From: Anaeromassilibacillus sp. An200
GTDB taxonomy: Bacteria > Bacillota > Clostridia > Oscillospirales > Acutalibacteraceae
NCBI RefSeq assembly: GCF_002160025.1
Contig: NZ_NFJU01000019.1
Span: forward strand, 1 to 64,000
Reading direction: 5' to 3'
Length of the DNA: 64,000 nt
Shown here: positions 17,472 to 26,483 of the stretch, one piece after another
How the letters are laid out: the number at the start of each line of letters is the position of its first letter
Numbering within the stretch: position 1 is the first letter of the stretch
Program-made: the position numbers and the translations under genes
The notes under the pieces: model-generated
The model's database searches: none
Told to the model about the DNA's origin: nothing
What the model saw: the letters and a program-made list of their open reading frames with translations, nothing else

Positions 17472-17663
17472 TTATTTCATGCTCTGCTCGTAGCTCTTAA
17501 TCATATTCTTGACCATCTGGCCGCCGACACTGCCAGCTTCTCTGGAAGTCAGGTGGCCGTTATAGCCCTGCTTCAGGTTGACACCAACCTCGGAAGCTGC
17601 TTCCATCTTGAACTTTTCGAGAGCGGCACGGGCCTCAGGAACAACATTTTTCTTGCTGGACAT
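17472..17663 (-). CDS. Alpha/beta-type small acid-soluble spore protein
   Basis: 63-aa DNA-binding spore protein that saturates forespore DNA and protects it from UV and heat. It has both family blocks: ALEKFKMEAASEVGV with the GPR protease site Glu-Val-Gly region, and GHLTSREAGSVGGQMVKNMI. A strong AAGGAG site precedes the ATG. Expression is expected from forespore sigma-G; an upstream sequence loosely fits but I could not assign it confidently. This gene is the clearest evidence that the organism forms spores. Confidence 0.95.
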   Translation of the reverse strand: MSSKKNVVPEARAALEKFKMEAASEVGVNLKQGYNGHLTSREAGSVGGQMVKNMIKSYEQSMK

Positions 17664-17768
17664 ATCAATACACTCCTTACATTTTTGTTTGGTTGATTTG
17701 CGTTTGCAAGCTTATTTTGTGTTCCGTTCGCATAAATATAACTGTAAATTTCTTCTAACTCCTGTTGA

Positions 17769-18314
17769 TTAAATGTGATACCCATCTCCGGAAGACTCCA
17801 TGCCGCACAGCAGCAGCACCGCCGCAGCTGGCAGAAGCTGTCTGGGACCGGCACCGCTGCACGAGGTGACAAAAAAGTCATGAGGCTCCAAAAGCGTCCC
17901 TGTAAGAGTTGTTACACTGCGCTGTAAACTGAAAACCATCCGATCGCGCTCCATACTGGACGCAGTCAGCGTATCACGGGCACTCATCCCATACGTTATG
18001 ACGGGAGAGCCAGACTGCTGAAGCAAGGCGGCTGCACGATGATTGCTGCTTTCCAGGATACAGCACAAATGCGCTGGAAGCATTGTTTCTGTTTTCTCTG
18101 CAAAGCTGTTTTTAAAAAGCAGGATCCCTTTATCCAAAGATATTTCCGGAATGTGTTCACAATCAAAGACAAAAAAGGCCGGTTTTTCGGTGGTGATCCG
18201 AAAAATCTGCCTTTGCCCCGCATACACAACGCCGCCATAACGTTCCAAAGCTGGTAATAAGGCGTTGCGCATGATATGATCCTGCGCTTCTCCGCACAAG
18301 AGAATGACGTTCAT
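17769..18314 (-). CDS. Conserved-looking protein of unknown function (181 aa)
   Basis: I do not recognise a family with certainty. The N-terminus reads MNVILLCGEAQDHIM and the middle contains a Rossmann-like alternation of hydrophobic strands. The segment VITYGMSARDTLTASS followed by LTGTLLEPHDFFV recalls parts of Mur ligase-like proteins, but there is no P-loop, so it is not a functional ligase on its own. No signal peptide. It lies 105 nt upstream of the SASP gene and downstream of another unknown gene in the same direction. Codon use and ribosome-site quality (only GGCGG nearby) leave the start less certain. Confidence 0.6.
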   Translation of the reverse strand: MNVILLCGEAQDHIMRNALLPALERYGGVVYAGQRQIFRITTEKPAFFVFDCEHIPEISLDKGILLFKNSFAEKTETMLPAHLCCILESSNHRAAALLQQSGSPVITYGMSARDTLTASSMERDRMVFSLQRSVTTLTGTLLEPHDFFVTSCSGAGPRQLLPAAAVLLLCGMESSGDGYHI

Positions 18315-18407
18315 CGGGTAAGCCGCCGCCTTTCCTTCCGGTAATTCCGTGCATTCTGTCTGAAGCTATCCGCACGGTCAAGACTAGTATAGGAAAGAAC
18401 GCGGGCT

Positions 18408-18638
18408 TTATGTGCCCTGATGTGAACTGTGGAGAAATTCATTCAGGTAGTCCCGCAGACATTCTGCTTGTTTTCGATCTATCTGAATGCTTGCGGGGGA
18501 AATTTCCATACCTCTTTCCGCTCCCGCTGCAGCTGTCCAGATAGAAAAAATATGTGAATCGTAATTGATTTCCATCACTGTCCGCTTTTTGCAGCTGATC
18601 ATTCGGGAGGAACGCCGAATTTGTGTGATCAAAGCCAT
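18408..18638 (-). CDS. Small protein of unknown function (76 aa)
   Basis: Not recognised. A strong site AAAGGAGG lies 10 nt before the ATG, which argues that the gene is real. The C-terminal half (SIQIDRKQAECLRDYLNEFL) looks like an amphipathic helix. It is divergent from the NodB-fold gene at 18684, with only 45 nt between the start codons, so their promoters must overlap each other's coding region. It runs into the 181-aa gene downstream. Confidence 0.6.
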   Translation of the reverse strand: MALITQIRRSSRMISCKKRTVMEINYDSHIFSIWTAAAGAERGMEISPASIQIDRKQAECLRDYLNEFLHSSHQGT

Positions 18639-18683
18639 TTTCCTTTGGCCTCCTTTTTCTATTTTTTATCTGAGGTGCCTTCC

Positions 18684-19412
18684 ATGAAAATTTATTCTTG
18701 CCGTTTTACACTAAAACAACTTGTCTTATTTTGCGGCAGTCTCCTTATTTTTGTTCTTTTGTGTCTGATTCTCCGCACGGAGAATCCCTGTTTGCCTACA
18801 TGGACGGCGCAGACAGGGGCAACTTGCCGGGTGGATACGAAGGGAGAAAAAAAGATCGCGATCACGTTTGAAACATTGGGAGAAGGTGATACGGAGAATC
18901 TGCTTGCCCTTTTAGGGAGTCATCAGGTTTATGCCACATTTTTTCTGGAAGGAAGATGGGTGCTCCGGCATCCGGAGGAAACAAAAGCAATTGCAGCAGC
19001 AGGTCACGAAATTGGAACACATTCTCAAACGCACCCTCGCAATCTTTGTACGCTTGATACGCAAAGCATGCAACATGAACTTTTGGAACCTATCGTTTCC
19101 ATTCAGGATTTGATTGGATACTCTCCCACTCTCTTTCGCCCTCCCTATGGCTTTTGGAATGAAAAACTGATTGCACAGGGAAATTCCCTTGGTCTGGAAA
19201 CAGTGCTTTGGGATGTGGACAGTTTGGACTGGAAAAACCGGTCTCCACAAGAAATCAGACAATTTGTATTGAAAGAAAGCGGCCCTGGTTCTATCCTGCG
19301 CTTTCAGAATATTGCCATCAACACAATTTCGGCGCTTGACCTAATTTTAGAAGACTTTCAGGAGCAGGGATATCAGATGGTAACGGTATCCGAATTGTTA
19401 GCCTTGGAATGA
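18684..19412 (+). CDS. NodB-fold (polysaccharide deacetylase-like) protein with altered catalytic motifs
   Basis: 242 aa with an N-terminal membrane helix (about 10-30) and one external NodB domain. Family motifs seen: motif 2 metal histidines in GTHSQTHP, motif 3 RPPYGFWN, motif 4 LWDVDSLDW. Motif 1, normally TFDDG with the catalytic base and metal Asp, reads TFETLGEG; motif 5, normally with a catalytic His (LLMHD type), reads ILRFQN. Both acid-base residues thus look missing. The family includes the sporulation proteins PdaA and PdaB. ATG 18684 has GAGGTG 6 nt upstream. It may bind glycan without deacetylating it; that is inference. Confidence 0.8.
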   Translation: MKIYSCRFTLKQLVLFCGSLLIFVLLCLILRTENPCLPTWTAQTGATCRVDTKGEKKIAITFETLGEGDTENLLALLGSHQVYATFFLEGRWVLRHPEETKAIAAAGHEIGTHSQTHPRNLCTLDTQSMQHELLEPIVSIQDLIGYSPTLFRPPYGFWNEKLIAQGNSLGLETVLWDVDSLDWKNRSPQEIRQFVLKESGPGSILRFQNIAINTISALDLILEDFQEQGYQMVTVSELLALE

Positions 19413-19448
19413 AAAACGGATTGCACGGAAACCCGGCAATCCGTTTTT
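19412..19448. terminator. Bidirectional terminator
   Basis: Perfect 13-bp stem (19412-19424 with 19436-19448) flanked by A5 and T5, between the NodB-fold gene and the convergent capD-like gene. Confidence 0.85.
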
Positions 19449-19452
19449 CTAA

Positions 19453-21375
19453 TTAATTGGAGTTTTGAGCCAATGCGTCATTTTCTTCCGCATGTCCGGA
19501 ATACGTTGGCACCAACTGATGCACAATAGAAATCATTTTTACATTATCCACACCGGCTACTTCGCGCAGATGTTCCAAATCATCCAGAAAGCTGTCTTCC
19601 TGAAACGGAATCGGTGTTCCAATGTAAATAAGTTCGTGGGAAGTCTTGCTGCAGCCTCCTTCACTGTCCAGTAAAAGTTCTTCATAGAGCTTTTCTCCCG
19701 GCCGCAAACCTGTATAGGTGATTTTAATATCTACGTCAGGTTCAAAGCCAGACAGTCGGATCATATTGCGGGCCAAATCCACAATTTTGACAGGCTGTCC
19801 CATATCAAGAATAAAAATTTCTCCGCCCTTTGCCATACCGCCTGCCTGGATGACAAGGCGTGCAGCTTCCGGAATGGTCATAAAGTACCGGATAATATCA
19901 GGGTGCGTCACGGTAACAGGACCACCTGCTGCAATTTGCCGCTTGAAAAGAGGAATCACGCTGCCATTGCTCCCCAATACATTACCGAAACGAACGGCAA
20001 CATACTCTGTATTTTTACAATGTCGGCTGCTGTATTGGATAATGAGCTCACAGATACGCTTAGTCGCCCCCATAATGTTGGTGGGGTTCACAGCTTTATC
20101 GGTTGAAATGAGTACCATTCGTTTTACATGATATTTGTCACACGCCTGTGCAACATTCAGCGTACCAAATACATTGTTTTTCACTGCTTCTCCAGGGCTG
20201 AGCTCCATCAAGGGAACATGCTTATGTGCCGCAGCGTGAAAAACCACATCCGGCCGGCACACATCAAAGACATGTTCAACGCGCGCCTTATCGCGGACAG
20301 AACCAATCAGAACCTCCAGATTCAGATGCTTAAAGCGCATCAAAAGCTCATTCTGCAAATCATATGCGTTATTCTCATAGATGTCAAAGATAATAATTTT
20401 CTTAGGATGGAAATACGCAATCTGCCGGCACAGCTCTGAACCAATGGAACCTCCGCCGCCTGTTACCAAGACGGTCTTGCCTTTCAAATATCCACTAATC
20501 TCTTCTACGTTCAGATGAATTTCATCGCGGCCAAGCAAATCCAGAATATCAATATCCCGAATGGGTGTACGGCCCTCTGTTTTATCATCATTCTGAAGAA
20601 GCTCATACAGAGCGGGCAAAGTTTTGAGGCGGCATCCGGTTTTAGCGCAGATGCTTAAAATATCCTGCTTATCCTTTTTATCTGCGTTGGAAATAGCGAG
20701 AAGAATTTGATCAATGTCATAGCGAACAGCCATTCTGGGAATGCTTTCCCGTCCGCCAACGACTTTAACACCATGAATCCGGGTCCCACGCTTGGAACGA
20801 TCGTCGTCGATCGCAATCACGGGAATTCCTTGGCTTTCCGGAGCAGATTTCATATCTTTAATGATCATGGAGCCCATTTCGCCTGCTCCAATGACCATAA
20901 CGCGCTGAAAATCCTCAGACTCTCTTTGCAGTTCATTCTTACGCTTGCGCCGGTGCCAAAGCCGAATGGAAAAACGAGTAGCTCCAACAAAAAGGAACAT
21001 CAAGGCCCAGCCCATCACATAGACAGGAATGGGAAGCCGGTAAATAGGAAGTCCATTGACAGAATAATGCCCTGCAACTGCAAAGCCCAGAATTGTTACC
21101 AGGATTCCCGCAACAGTAGTGCCATAGAAGATTTGCAGCAGCTCATCCATACTGGCAAATTGCCACATGGTGCTATAGAAGCGGAAAAAGAAAAATACTA
21201 TCAGCGAAATCAGGAGCATGAAAGGAATCAGAAATACAAAGTATTCATACTCATGCCATGGAATCCGCCCTTCGAATCGAAGTTCCATCGCGATAAAGTA
21301 ACTGAAAAAGACACTTACAAAGTCAATCAGCATCTGGGGAATCGCCTGGGAAAAATGAAATCTTTTTATCTTCAT
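19453..21375 (-). CDS. CapD/FlaA1-type nucleoside-diphosphate-sugar 4,6-dehydratase
   Basis: 640-aa membrane enzyme acting on UDP-GlcNAc-type substrates in surface polysaccharide or glycan synthesis (WbpM/CapD family). Four N-terminal membrane helices occupy about 10-135. A CoA-binding-like Rossmann domain follows (VMVIGAGEMGSM, about 160), then the SDR domain with TGGGGSIGSELCRQI near 305 and STDKAVNPTNIMGATKR, where the SDR tyrosine is replaced by Met as in this family. GGAGCGATTGG precedes ATG 21375. No glycosyltransferases adjoin it, so the product pathway is unknown. Confidence 0.9.
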   Translation of the reverse strand: MKIKRFHFSQAIPQMLIDFVSVFFSYFIAMELRFEGRIPWHEYEYFVFLIPFMLLISLIVFFFFRFYSTMWQFASMDELLQIFYGTTVAGILVTILGFAVAGHYSVNGLPIYRLPIPVYVMGWALMFLFVGATRFSIRLWHRRKRKNELQRESEDFQRVMVIGAGEMGSMIIKDMKSAPESQGIPVIAIDDDRSKRGTRIHGVKVVGGRESIPRMAVRYDIDQILLAISNADKKDKQDILSICAKTGCRLKTLPALYELLQNDDKTEGRTPIRDIDILDLLGRDEIHLNVEEISGYLKGKTVLVTGGGGSIGSELCRQIAYFHPKKIIIFDIYENNAYDLQNELLMRFKHLNLEVLIGSVRDKARVEHVFDVCRPDVVFHAAAHKHVPLMELSPGEAVKNNVFGTLNVAQACDKYHVKRMVLISTDKAVNPTNIMGATKRICELIIQYSSRHCKNTEYVAVRFGNVLGSNGSVIPLFKRQIAAGGPVTVTHPDIIRYFMTIPEAARLVIQAGGMAKGGEIFILDMGQPVKIVDLARNMIRLSGFEPDVDIKITYTGLRPGEKLYEELLLDSEGGCSKTSHELIYIGTPIPFQEDSFLDDLEHLREVAGVDNVKMISIVHQLVPTYSGHAEENDALAQNSN

Positions 21376-21446
21376 CCAATCGCTCCAGTTCCTTGACAGT
21401 ATTCTGCCAGTAATTCGCAGGTATCGTTCAGTAAACTGTACCGGAC

Positions 21447-21488
21447 AAAAGGGAAGAAATACACTGCATCACAGTGTATCTCCTCCCC
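21447..21488 (-). promoter_or_regulatory. Leader hairpin upstream of the capD-like gene
   Basis: On minus-strand RNA a long stem forms between 21472-21488 and 21447-21466, with core ATACACTG/CAGTGTAT and extension by several G-U pairs that exist only on that strand. It ends in CCCTTTTG. It lies 72-113 nt before the capD-like start and about 100 nt after the Crp/Fnr stop, so it is either the terminator of the regulator gene or an attenuator for capD. Confidence 0.55.
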
Positions 21489-21584
21489 TGTCTGGGTATC
21501 TTTTTGTCCACTGAGGGTAGTATAACACAATACCGAAAAAAAAGGAACTATAATTTTTCAGAAGCAGATTTTCCGATCAAAAGC

Positions 21585-22277
21585 TTACACGAATCTTTTC
21601 AGAAGCTCCGGATCCACAATTTGTAAGTCTCTGCCGTTTCTGACGATCACACCACTTTCCTGTAAAGAATCCATTGCACGATATAGGGAGGCTCTTCCGA
21701 TATTTAAAATTTCCGCGAGCTCAATGAATGTGAAGGGAACGCGATATACAAACGGGCTTTCTTCCGGACAAACGGATACCAGAAAGCCTGCCAAGCGTTG
21801 CTCTGCACTCCCGCCTGTAAAAATATCAATGCGATGGTTTAGAAAACAAATCCTGTTTGTCAGATATGCAATATAATTTTCCGCTGTCATTGGCTCTCTG
21901 CGGAACAAAGAACGGAGAAGTTCTTCGGGAAGAAAAAGCACTCGGCTGCGGCGGACGGCCTGCACTTCTGAGACATATTCTCCGGATTCATGAAACAGGG
22001 CTGCCAAACCAAAAATTCCTCCCGGAGTGAAGGAGTTGAGGAGAATCAAATTTCCCTCTTTTCCCTGTTTCACCGCTCGTACTTCACCGGAAACAACAAT
22101 TCCCATACATTTTCTGAAATTGGTCCTGGAATAGATCATCTCCCCTGTCTCAAACTCGAAGCATTCACAAATGGGTGACAAAAATACATTCTCCGCAGCT
22201 TCCACTTTGACATGCTGAAAAAGGAAAAGATTTCTCAGCACTTCAAATTGTTTCGAGCGTTTTGGTATCAATTTCAT
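21585..22277 (-). CDS. Crp/Fnr family transcriptional regulator
   Basis: 230 aa. The N-terminal cyclic-nucleotide-binding-like beta barrel spans about 1-135 (GIVVSGEVRAVKQGKEGN, FTPGGIFGLAALFHESG). The C-terminal winged HTH is at about 170-225 (FIELAEILNIGRASLYRAMDSLQESGVI). The cAMP contact residues of E. coli Crp are not conserved, and the three cysteines (ICEC, RKC) do not match the four-Cys Fnr cluster, so the signal is unknown. It lies between the butyrate operon and the capD-like gene, transcribed toward the latter. Confidence 0.88.
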   Translation of the reverse strand: MKLIPKRSKQFEVLRNLFLFQHVKVEAAENVFLSPICECFEFETGEMIYSRTNFRKCMGIVVSGEVRAVKQGKEGNLILLNSFTPGGIFGLAALFHESGEYVSEVQAVRRSRVLFLPEELLRSLFRREPMTAENYIAYLTNRICFLNHRIDIFTGGSAEQRLAGFLVSVCPEESPFVYRVPFTFIELAEILNIGRASLYRAMDSLQESGVIVRNGRDLQIVDPELLKRFV

Positions 22278-22416
22278 CTGTACATCATCCTGTTTTTTAA
22301 CATTATATACAAAAGAAGAAGGTATCTCTATTATAAGACAGTTCAGGAAAATGTCAAGAATTTAGATAAAAAAATCGTCTTTAAGAAGTCAAAAAGAGCG
22401 AATTTAGCCAAAAAAA

Positions 22417-22450
22417 GCTGTCGCACAACGAGTTAACGTTGTGTGACAGC
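22417..22450 (-). terminator. Terminator of the butyrate operon
   Basis: 14-bp stem (22437-22450 with 22417-22430, one mismatch) with a TTAACT loop, followed on the minus strand by TTTTTT. It starts 28 nt after the etfA stop. Confidence 0.8.
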
Positions 22451-22478
22451 AAACAGAAAAATATTCGAAGAGGAAAAA

Positions 22479-23498
22479 TCAGGCGTTCTGGCGAGCTGCC
22501 ATGGCTTCCTTAACCTTTTCCGTGAAAATCGGCAGAATCTTCGTCAGATCACCAACAATACCATAATCCGCAACCTCAAAGATAGGAGCGCTTTCATCCT
22601 TATTGATGGCAATAATCACATCGGACTCTTCCATACCAGCCAAGTGCTGGATAGCACCGGAAATACCGCAGGCAATATACAGATTCGGACGAACTGTCTT
22701 ACCAGTCTGACCAACCTGGATATCCTTTTCTGCCCATCCGGCATCCACGCAAGCACGGGAAGAACTTACCTCACCGCCCAGAGCATCAGCCAGATCACGC
22801 AGAAGTTTGAAATTCTCCGGGCAGCCAACACCGCGACCACCGGATACCAAGATTTTGGCGTCCTGAATGTCAATCTTATTGCTGACCTTCTTGATCACTT
22901 CCGCAATCTCAACATAGTTGTGATTCGGGGTAAAGTCAACCTCACAATTCTCCACAACAGCCTTCGCGCCCTTGATCGGCTTAATCTTTTGCATCACGCC
23001 GGGACGTACAGTGGCCATCTGCGGACGATGATCCGGGCAAAGAATGGTAGCCATGATATTGCCGCCAAACGCTGGACGAGTCATCTGCAGACCCTTGGTC
23101 TCCGGATCAACTTCCAGCTTCGTGCAGTCAGCCGTCAGACCGGTACGGACTCTGGCAGACACACGAGGAGCAAGGTCGCGGCCAATTGCCGTTGCACCGT
23201 AGAGCACAACGGAGGGCTTGTACTTCTCAATTACAGCCGTCATGGCATGTGCATACGGCTCCGTGCTGTAGGGCTCCAGAGCGGTATTGTCAACCACAAC
23301 GATCTTGTCCGCGCCAAACTCAGCCAGCTCGTCGCAAAGTGAAGCCACATTATAGCCGAGAAGAACAGCAGTTACCTCGGTCTCCATCGCGGCAGCCAGC
23401 TCTTTTGCCTTGCCGATCAACTCAAAAGAAACACCGGTGATCTTGTTATCGACCTGCTGGACGAAAACATAAACACCTTTATAATCCTGTAAATTCAT
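22479..23498 (-). CDS. etfA: Electron transfer flavoprotein alpha subunit
   Basis: Large subunit of the heterodimeric EtfAB that, with butyryl-CoA dehydrogenase, bifurcates electrons from NADH to crotonyl-CoA and ferredoxin. The C-terminal FAD domain is clear: VSGGRGVGCPENF, SRACVDAGW, GQTGKTVRPNLYIACGISGAIQ (split here) and NKDESAPIFEVADYG. Length is 339 aa. It is last in thl-crt-hbd-bcd-etfB-etfA, 54 nt after etfB, with GGTGAG before the ATG. The bifurcating role is inferred from the operon. Confidence 0.95.
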   Translation of the reverse strand: MNLQDYKGVYVFVQQVDNKITGVSFELIGKAKELAAAMETEVTAVLLGYNVASLCDELAEFGADKIVVVDNTALEPYSTEPYAHAMTAVIEKYKPSVVLYGATAIGRDLAPRVSARVRTGLTADCTKLEVDPETKGLQMTRPAFGGNIMATILCPDHRPQMATVRPGVMQKIKPIKGAKAVVENCEVDFTPNHNYVEIAEVIKKVSNKIDIQDAKILVSGGRGVGCPENFKLLRDLADALGGEVSSSRACVDAGWAEKDIQVGQTGKTVRPNLYIACGISGAIQHLAGMEESDVIIAINKDESAPIFEVADYGIVGDLTKILPIFTEKVKEAMAARQNA

Positions 23499-23552
23499 TA
23501 TATGCTCACCACTTTCAATGTTCTGAAAAATATACGCTTACGCAGCCTGAAC

Positions 23553-24335
23553 TTAAATGATGAATTTCTCTCTGAGCTTCTCCAGCATATAATCGGCAGC
23601 ATCCTCAGCGTCCAGCTGAACAACCGTACCGGCTGCCTTCAGGCTCTTCGGGAAGCTCTTGAACACTCTGGTGGGCGAGCCCTTCAGGCCAATTTTATCC
23701 GTATCAACCTCGATGTCGTTCAGGCCCCATACCGTAACCTGTTTCTCGCGGTAAGCGTCAAAAATTCCACCCGGAGTCATATAACGCGGCTGATTCAGCT
23801 CGCTCAGAGCCGTAATCAGGCAAGGCATCTTGACCTTGACAACATGATAGCGATCCTCATACTGACGCTTCACGGTGACAGTATCGCCTTCCACCTGGAT
23901 TTCCTCCGCATAGCTGACATTCGGAATGTTCAGATGCTCTGCGATCTGCGGACCAACCTGAGCGGTATCGCCATCGATGGCCTGGCGGCCGGTAATAATC
24001 AGATCATAAGGGATCTTCTTGAGCGCGGCAGCAATCGTAGTGGAGGTTGCCAGAGTATCGGCGCCGCCAAATGCTCTGTCGGTGACAAGAACAGCGTCAT
24101 CCGCACCCATAGCCATCGCTTCACGCAGAACAGCATCTGCCTGCGGGGGACCCATGGAAAGCACGGTAACGTGAGCACCGGTTGCATCCTTCAGACGCAG
24201 AGCGGCTTCCAGACCAGCCTTATCATCAGGGTTGATGATGCTCGGCACACCGTCACGGATCAGGGTACCAGTTACCGGATCCAGCTTTACTTCGTTCGTA
24301 TTCGGAACCTGCTTAATGCAAACTACAATATTCAA
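23553..24335 (-). CDS. etfB: Electron transfer flavoprotein beta subunit
   Basis: Small Etf subunit that holds the second, bifurcating FAD in clostridial Bcd-Etf complexes. It opens with NIVVCIKQVPNTNEVKLDP and has LIITGRQAIDGDTAQVGPQ, the nucleotide-binding signature. Length is 260 aa. The start is TTG at 24335, with AAGGAG 9 nt upstream; no in-frame ATG fits as well. It lies between bcd and etfA. Confidence 0.95.
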   Translation of the reverse strand: MNIVVCIKQVPNTNEVKLDPVTGTLIRDGVPSIINPDDKAGLEAALRLKDATGAHVTVLSMGPPQADAVLREAMAMGADDAVLVTDRAFGGADTLATSTTIAAALKKIPYDLIITGRQAIDGDTAQVGPQIAEHLNIPNVSYAEEIQVEGDTVTVKRQYEDRYHVVKVKMPCLITALSELNQPRYMTPGGIFDAYREKQVTVWGLNDIEVDTDKIGLKGSPTRVFKSFPKSLKAAGTVVQLDAEDAADYMLEKLREKFII

Positions 24336-24369
24336 AGAATGTCACTCCTTCTGGGCTTTACAGCTATCA

Positions 24370-25509
24370 TTATTTCAGGATATTGCCGGAGATAACCATG
24401 CGCTGCACTTCGCTGGTGCCCTCGTAGATTTCTGTAATCTTGGCATCGCGCATCATGCGTTCCACAGGATACTCTCTGGTGTAGCCGTAACCGCCGTGCA
24501 GCTGTACTGCCTTCGTGGTCACTTCCATGGCAACCTCAGCAGCCATCAGCTTTGCCATGGCCGCCTCAACGGAGTAAATCTTCTGTGTATCCTTGGCAAC
24601 AGCAGCACGATACACAAGCAGCTTTGCGGCCTCGATCTTCGTCTTGAGATCGGCGAGCACAAACTGCGTATTCTGGAACTTTGCGATCGGACGGCCAAAC
24701 TGCTTTCTTTCCTTGACGTACTTAACCGTCTCCTCAAAAGCACCCTCCGCAATGCCTAGAGCCTGAGCAGCGATACCAATACGGCCGCCGTCCAGTGTCT
24801 GCATAGCAATCTTAAAGCCCTGGCCCTCTTTACCGAGAAGGTTTTCCTTCGGAACAATGCAGTTTTCAAAGATCAGCTCAGTGGTGGAAGAACCACGGAT
24901 GCCCATCTTCTTCTCCTTGGTGCCGATGCGGAAGCCCGGGAAATCCTTCTCCACGATGAAAGCGGAGATGCCGCGGGTTCCCTTGGATTTGTCGGTCATA
25001 GCAAAAATGATGTAGATATCAGCCTTGCCGCCGTTGGTGATGAAAATTTTGCTGCCGTTGAGGACATAATGATCGCCCTCGAGAACAGCCTTGGTCTGCT
25101 GGCCGGAAGCATCCGTACCGGCATTGGGCTCGGTCAGGCCGAACGCGCCCAGTTTCTCACCGCTGGCAAGCGGAACAAGATACTTCTGAATCTGCTCAGG
25201 AGTACCGAACTTCTTGATCGGATCCGATCCCAGAGAGGTGTGCGCAGACACGATAACACCGGTGGTAGCGCAAACCTTGGAAAGCTCCTCCACGCAGAGA
25301 ACATAGGTCAGGGTATCGCAGCCCTGTCCGCCATACTCCTTGGGCTGGGGAATTCCCATAAAGCCCAGTTTCTTCATCTTTTCGACGGTTTCCTCAGGGA
25401 AGCGCTCCGTCTCATCGACCTCTTGTGCCAGAGGCTTAACTTCATTTTCCGCGAAATCATGGAAAAGGGTGCGTGCCATTTCCTGTTCTTTCGAAAGCAC
25501 GAAATTCAT
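24370..25509 (-). CDS. bcd: Butyryl-CoA dehydrogenase (short-chain acyl-CoA dehydrogenase)
   Basis: FAD enzyme reducing crotonyl-CoA to butyryl-CoA, the energy-conserving step of butyrate fermentation together with EtfAB. Family signatures: [49 protein letters not shown] and the catalytic glutamate in [13 protein letters not shown]. Length of 379 aa is standard. ATG 25509 (MNFVLSKEQ) has GGAGG 10 nt upstream. Substrate is assigned from the operon, since acyl-CoA dehydrogenases are hard to tell apart by eye. Confidence 0.95.
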   Translation of the reverse strand: MNFVLSKEQEMARTLFHDFAENEVKPLAQEVDETERFPEETVEKMKKLGFMGIPQPKEYGGQGCDTLTYVLCVEELSKVCATTGVIVSAHTSLGSDPIKKFGTPEQIQKYLVPLASGEKLGAFGLTEPNAGTDASGQQTKAVLEGDHYVLNGSKIFITNGGKADIYIIFAMTDKSKGTRGISAFIVEKDFPGFRIGTKEKKMGIRGSSTTELIFENCIVPKENLLGKEGQGFKIAMQTLDGGRIGIAAQALGIAEGAFEETVKYVKERKQFGRPIAKFQNTQFVLADLKTKIEAAKLLVYRAAVAKDTQKIYSVEAAMAKLMAAEVAMEVTTKAVQLHGGYGYTREYPVERMMRDAKITEIYEGTSEVQRMVISGNILK

Positions 25510-25551
25510 ACTCGTTGATCCTCCAATTTCTAAATTAGGCAAAACCGGAAA

Positions 25552-26391
25552 TTACTTTCTGTAATCGTAGAAGCCTACACCGGTCTTGCGGCCCAGCTTG
25601 CCGGCGCGGACCATCTTTCTGAGCAGCGGATGCGGACGGTATTTGGGATCGCCCGTCTCGGACTGCAGCACTTCCATGATAGCCAGAACGATATCCAGAC
25701 CAACCAGATCGCCCAGAGCCAGAGGTCCCATCGGATGATTAGCACCCAGCTGCATAGCGGTATCAATGCCCTCTACGCTGGCTACGCCGTCAGCGTAAAT
25801 GCCGATAGCCTCATTGATCATCGGGATCAGGATGCGGTTTACAACAAAGCCGGCAGCCTCGTTTACCTGGACAGGGGTCTTGCCGATTTCCTTGGAAATT
25901 TCCACAATCTTCTCCACGACAGCAGCATCGGTTGTCTCGCCAGCGATAACCTCCACCAGCTTCATAACCGGAGCGGGGTTAAAGAAATGCATGCCGACAA
26001 CAGCACGATCCAAGCCATTGGAAATCTCCGTGATGGAGAGAGAAGAAGTGTTGGTGGCAAAAATGCAGTCTTTCTTGCAGATGCCTTCCAGGCTCTTGAA
26101 GATTTCCTTCTTCAGCTCCATCTTCTCAAGAGCAGCCTCAACGACAAGATCGCAATCCGCGACAATCTCGTTGGTTCCGGTGGTAATCTTGTTCAGAATG
26201 GCGTCGGCAGCAGCCTGCTCCATCTTGCCCTTTGCAATTCTCTTCTCAAAGCCCTTGGCAATCTTGGCTTTGCCGTTGGCAGCCCACTCTGCCTTCACGT
26301 CGCAGAGACGAACCTCGTAGCCTTCTGTCTGAGCAAATGCCTGTGCAATGCCGGAGCCCATCGTGCCGGCGCCAATAATACCAACGATCAT
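25552..26391 (-). CDS. hbd: 3-hydroxybutyryl-CoA dehydrogenase
   Basis: NAD(P)H-dependent reduction of acetoacetyl-CoA to (S)-3-hydroxybutyryl-CoA. The N-terminal Rossmann motif [17 protein letters not shown] starts at residue 3; [30 protein letters not shown] (catalytic His) and [15 protein letters not shown] follow. Length is 279 aa. The ATG at 26391 has AGGAGG 9 nt upstream; the longer frame is in the intergenic gap. The 92-nt gap to crt is the largest in the operon and holds an inverted repeat. Confidence 0.95.
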   Translation of the reverse strand: MIVGIIGAGTMGSGIAQAFAQTEGYEVRLCDVKAEWAANGKAKIAKGFEKRIAKGKMEQAAADAILNKITTGTNEIVADCDLVVEAALEKMELKKEIFKSLEGICKKDCIFATNTSSLSITEISNGLDRAVVGMHFFNPAPVMKLVEVIAGETTDAAVVEKIVEISKEIGKTPVQVNEAAGFVVNRILIPMINEAIGIYADGVASVEGIDTAMQLGANHPMGPLALGDLVGLDIVLAIMEVLQSETGDPKYRPHPLLRKMVRAGKLGRKTGVGFYDYRK

Positions 26392-26438
26392 GATAAGTAT
26401 CCTCCTGTCAAATAATAAATTCATAAAAGCGCACATGG

Positions 26439-26468
26439 GGATACCACACGTTAATACGGGCGGTATCC
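26439..26468 (-). other. Inverted repeat in the crt-hbd gap
   Basis: GGATACC (26439-26445) and GGTATCC (26462-26468) form a perfect 7-bp inverted repeat around 16 nt that itself contains CGTTAATACG. No T-run follows on the transcribed strand. It could be an RNA processing or stability hairpin that sets unequal expression within the operon. Confidence 0.45.
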
Positions 26469-26483
26469 TCAAGCGCTGTGAAA

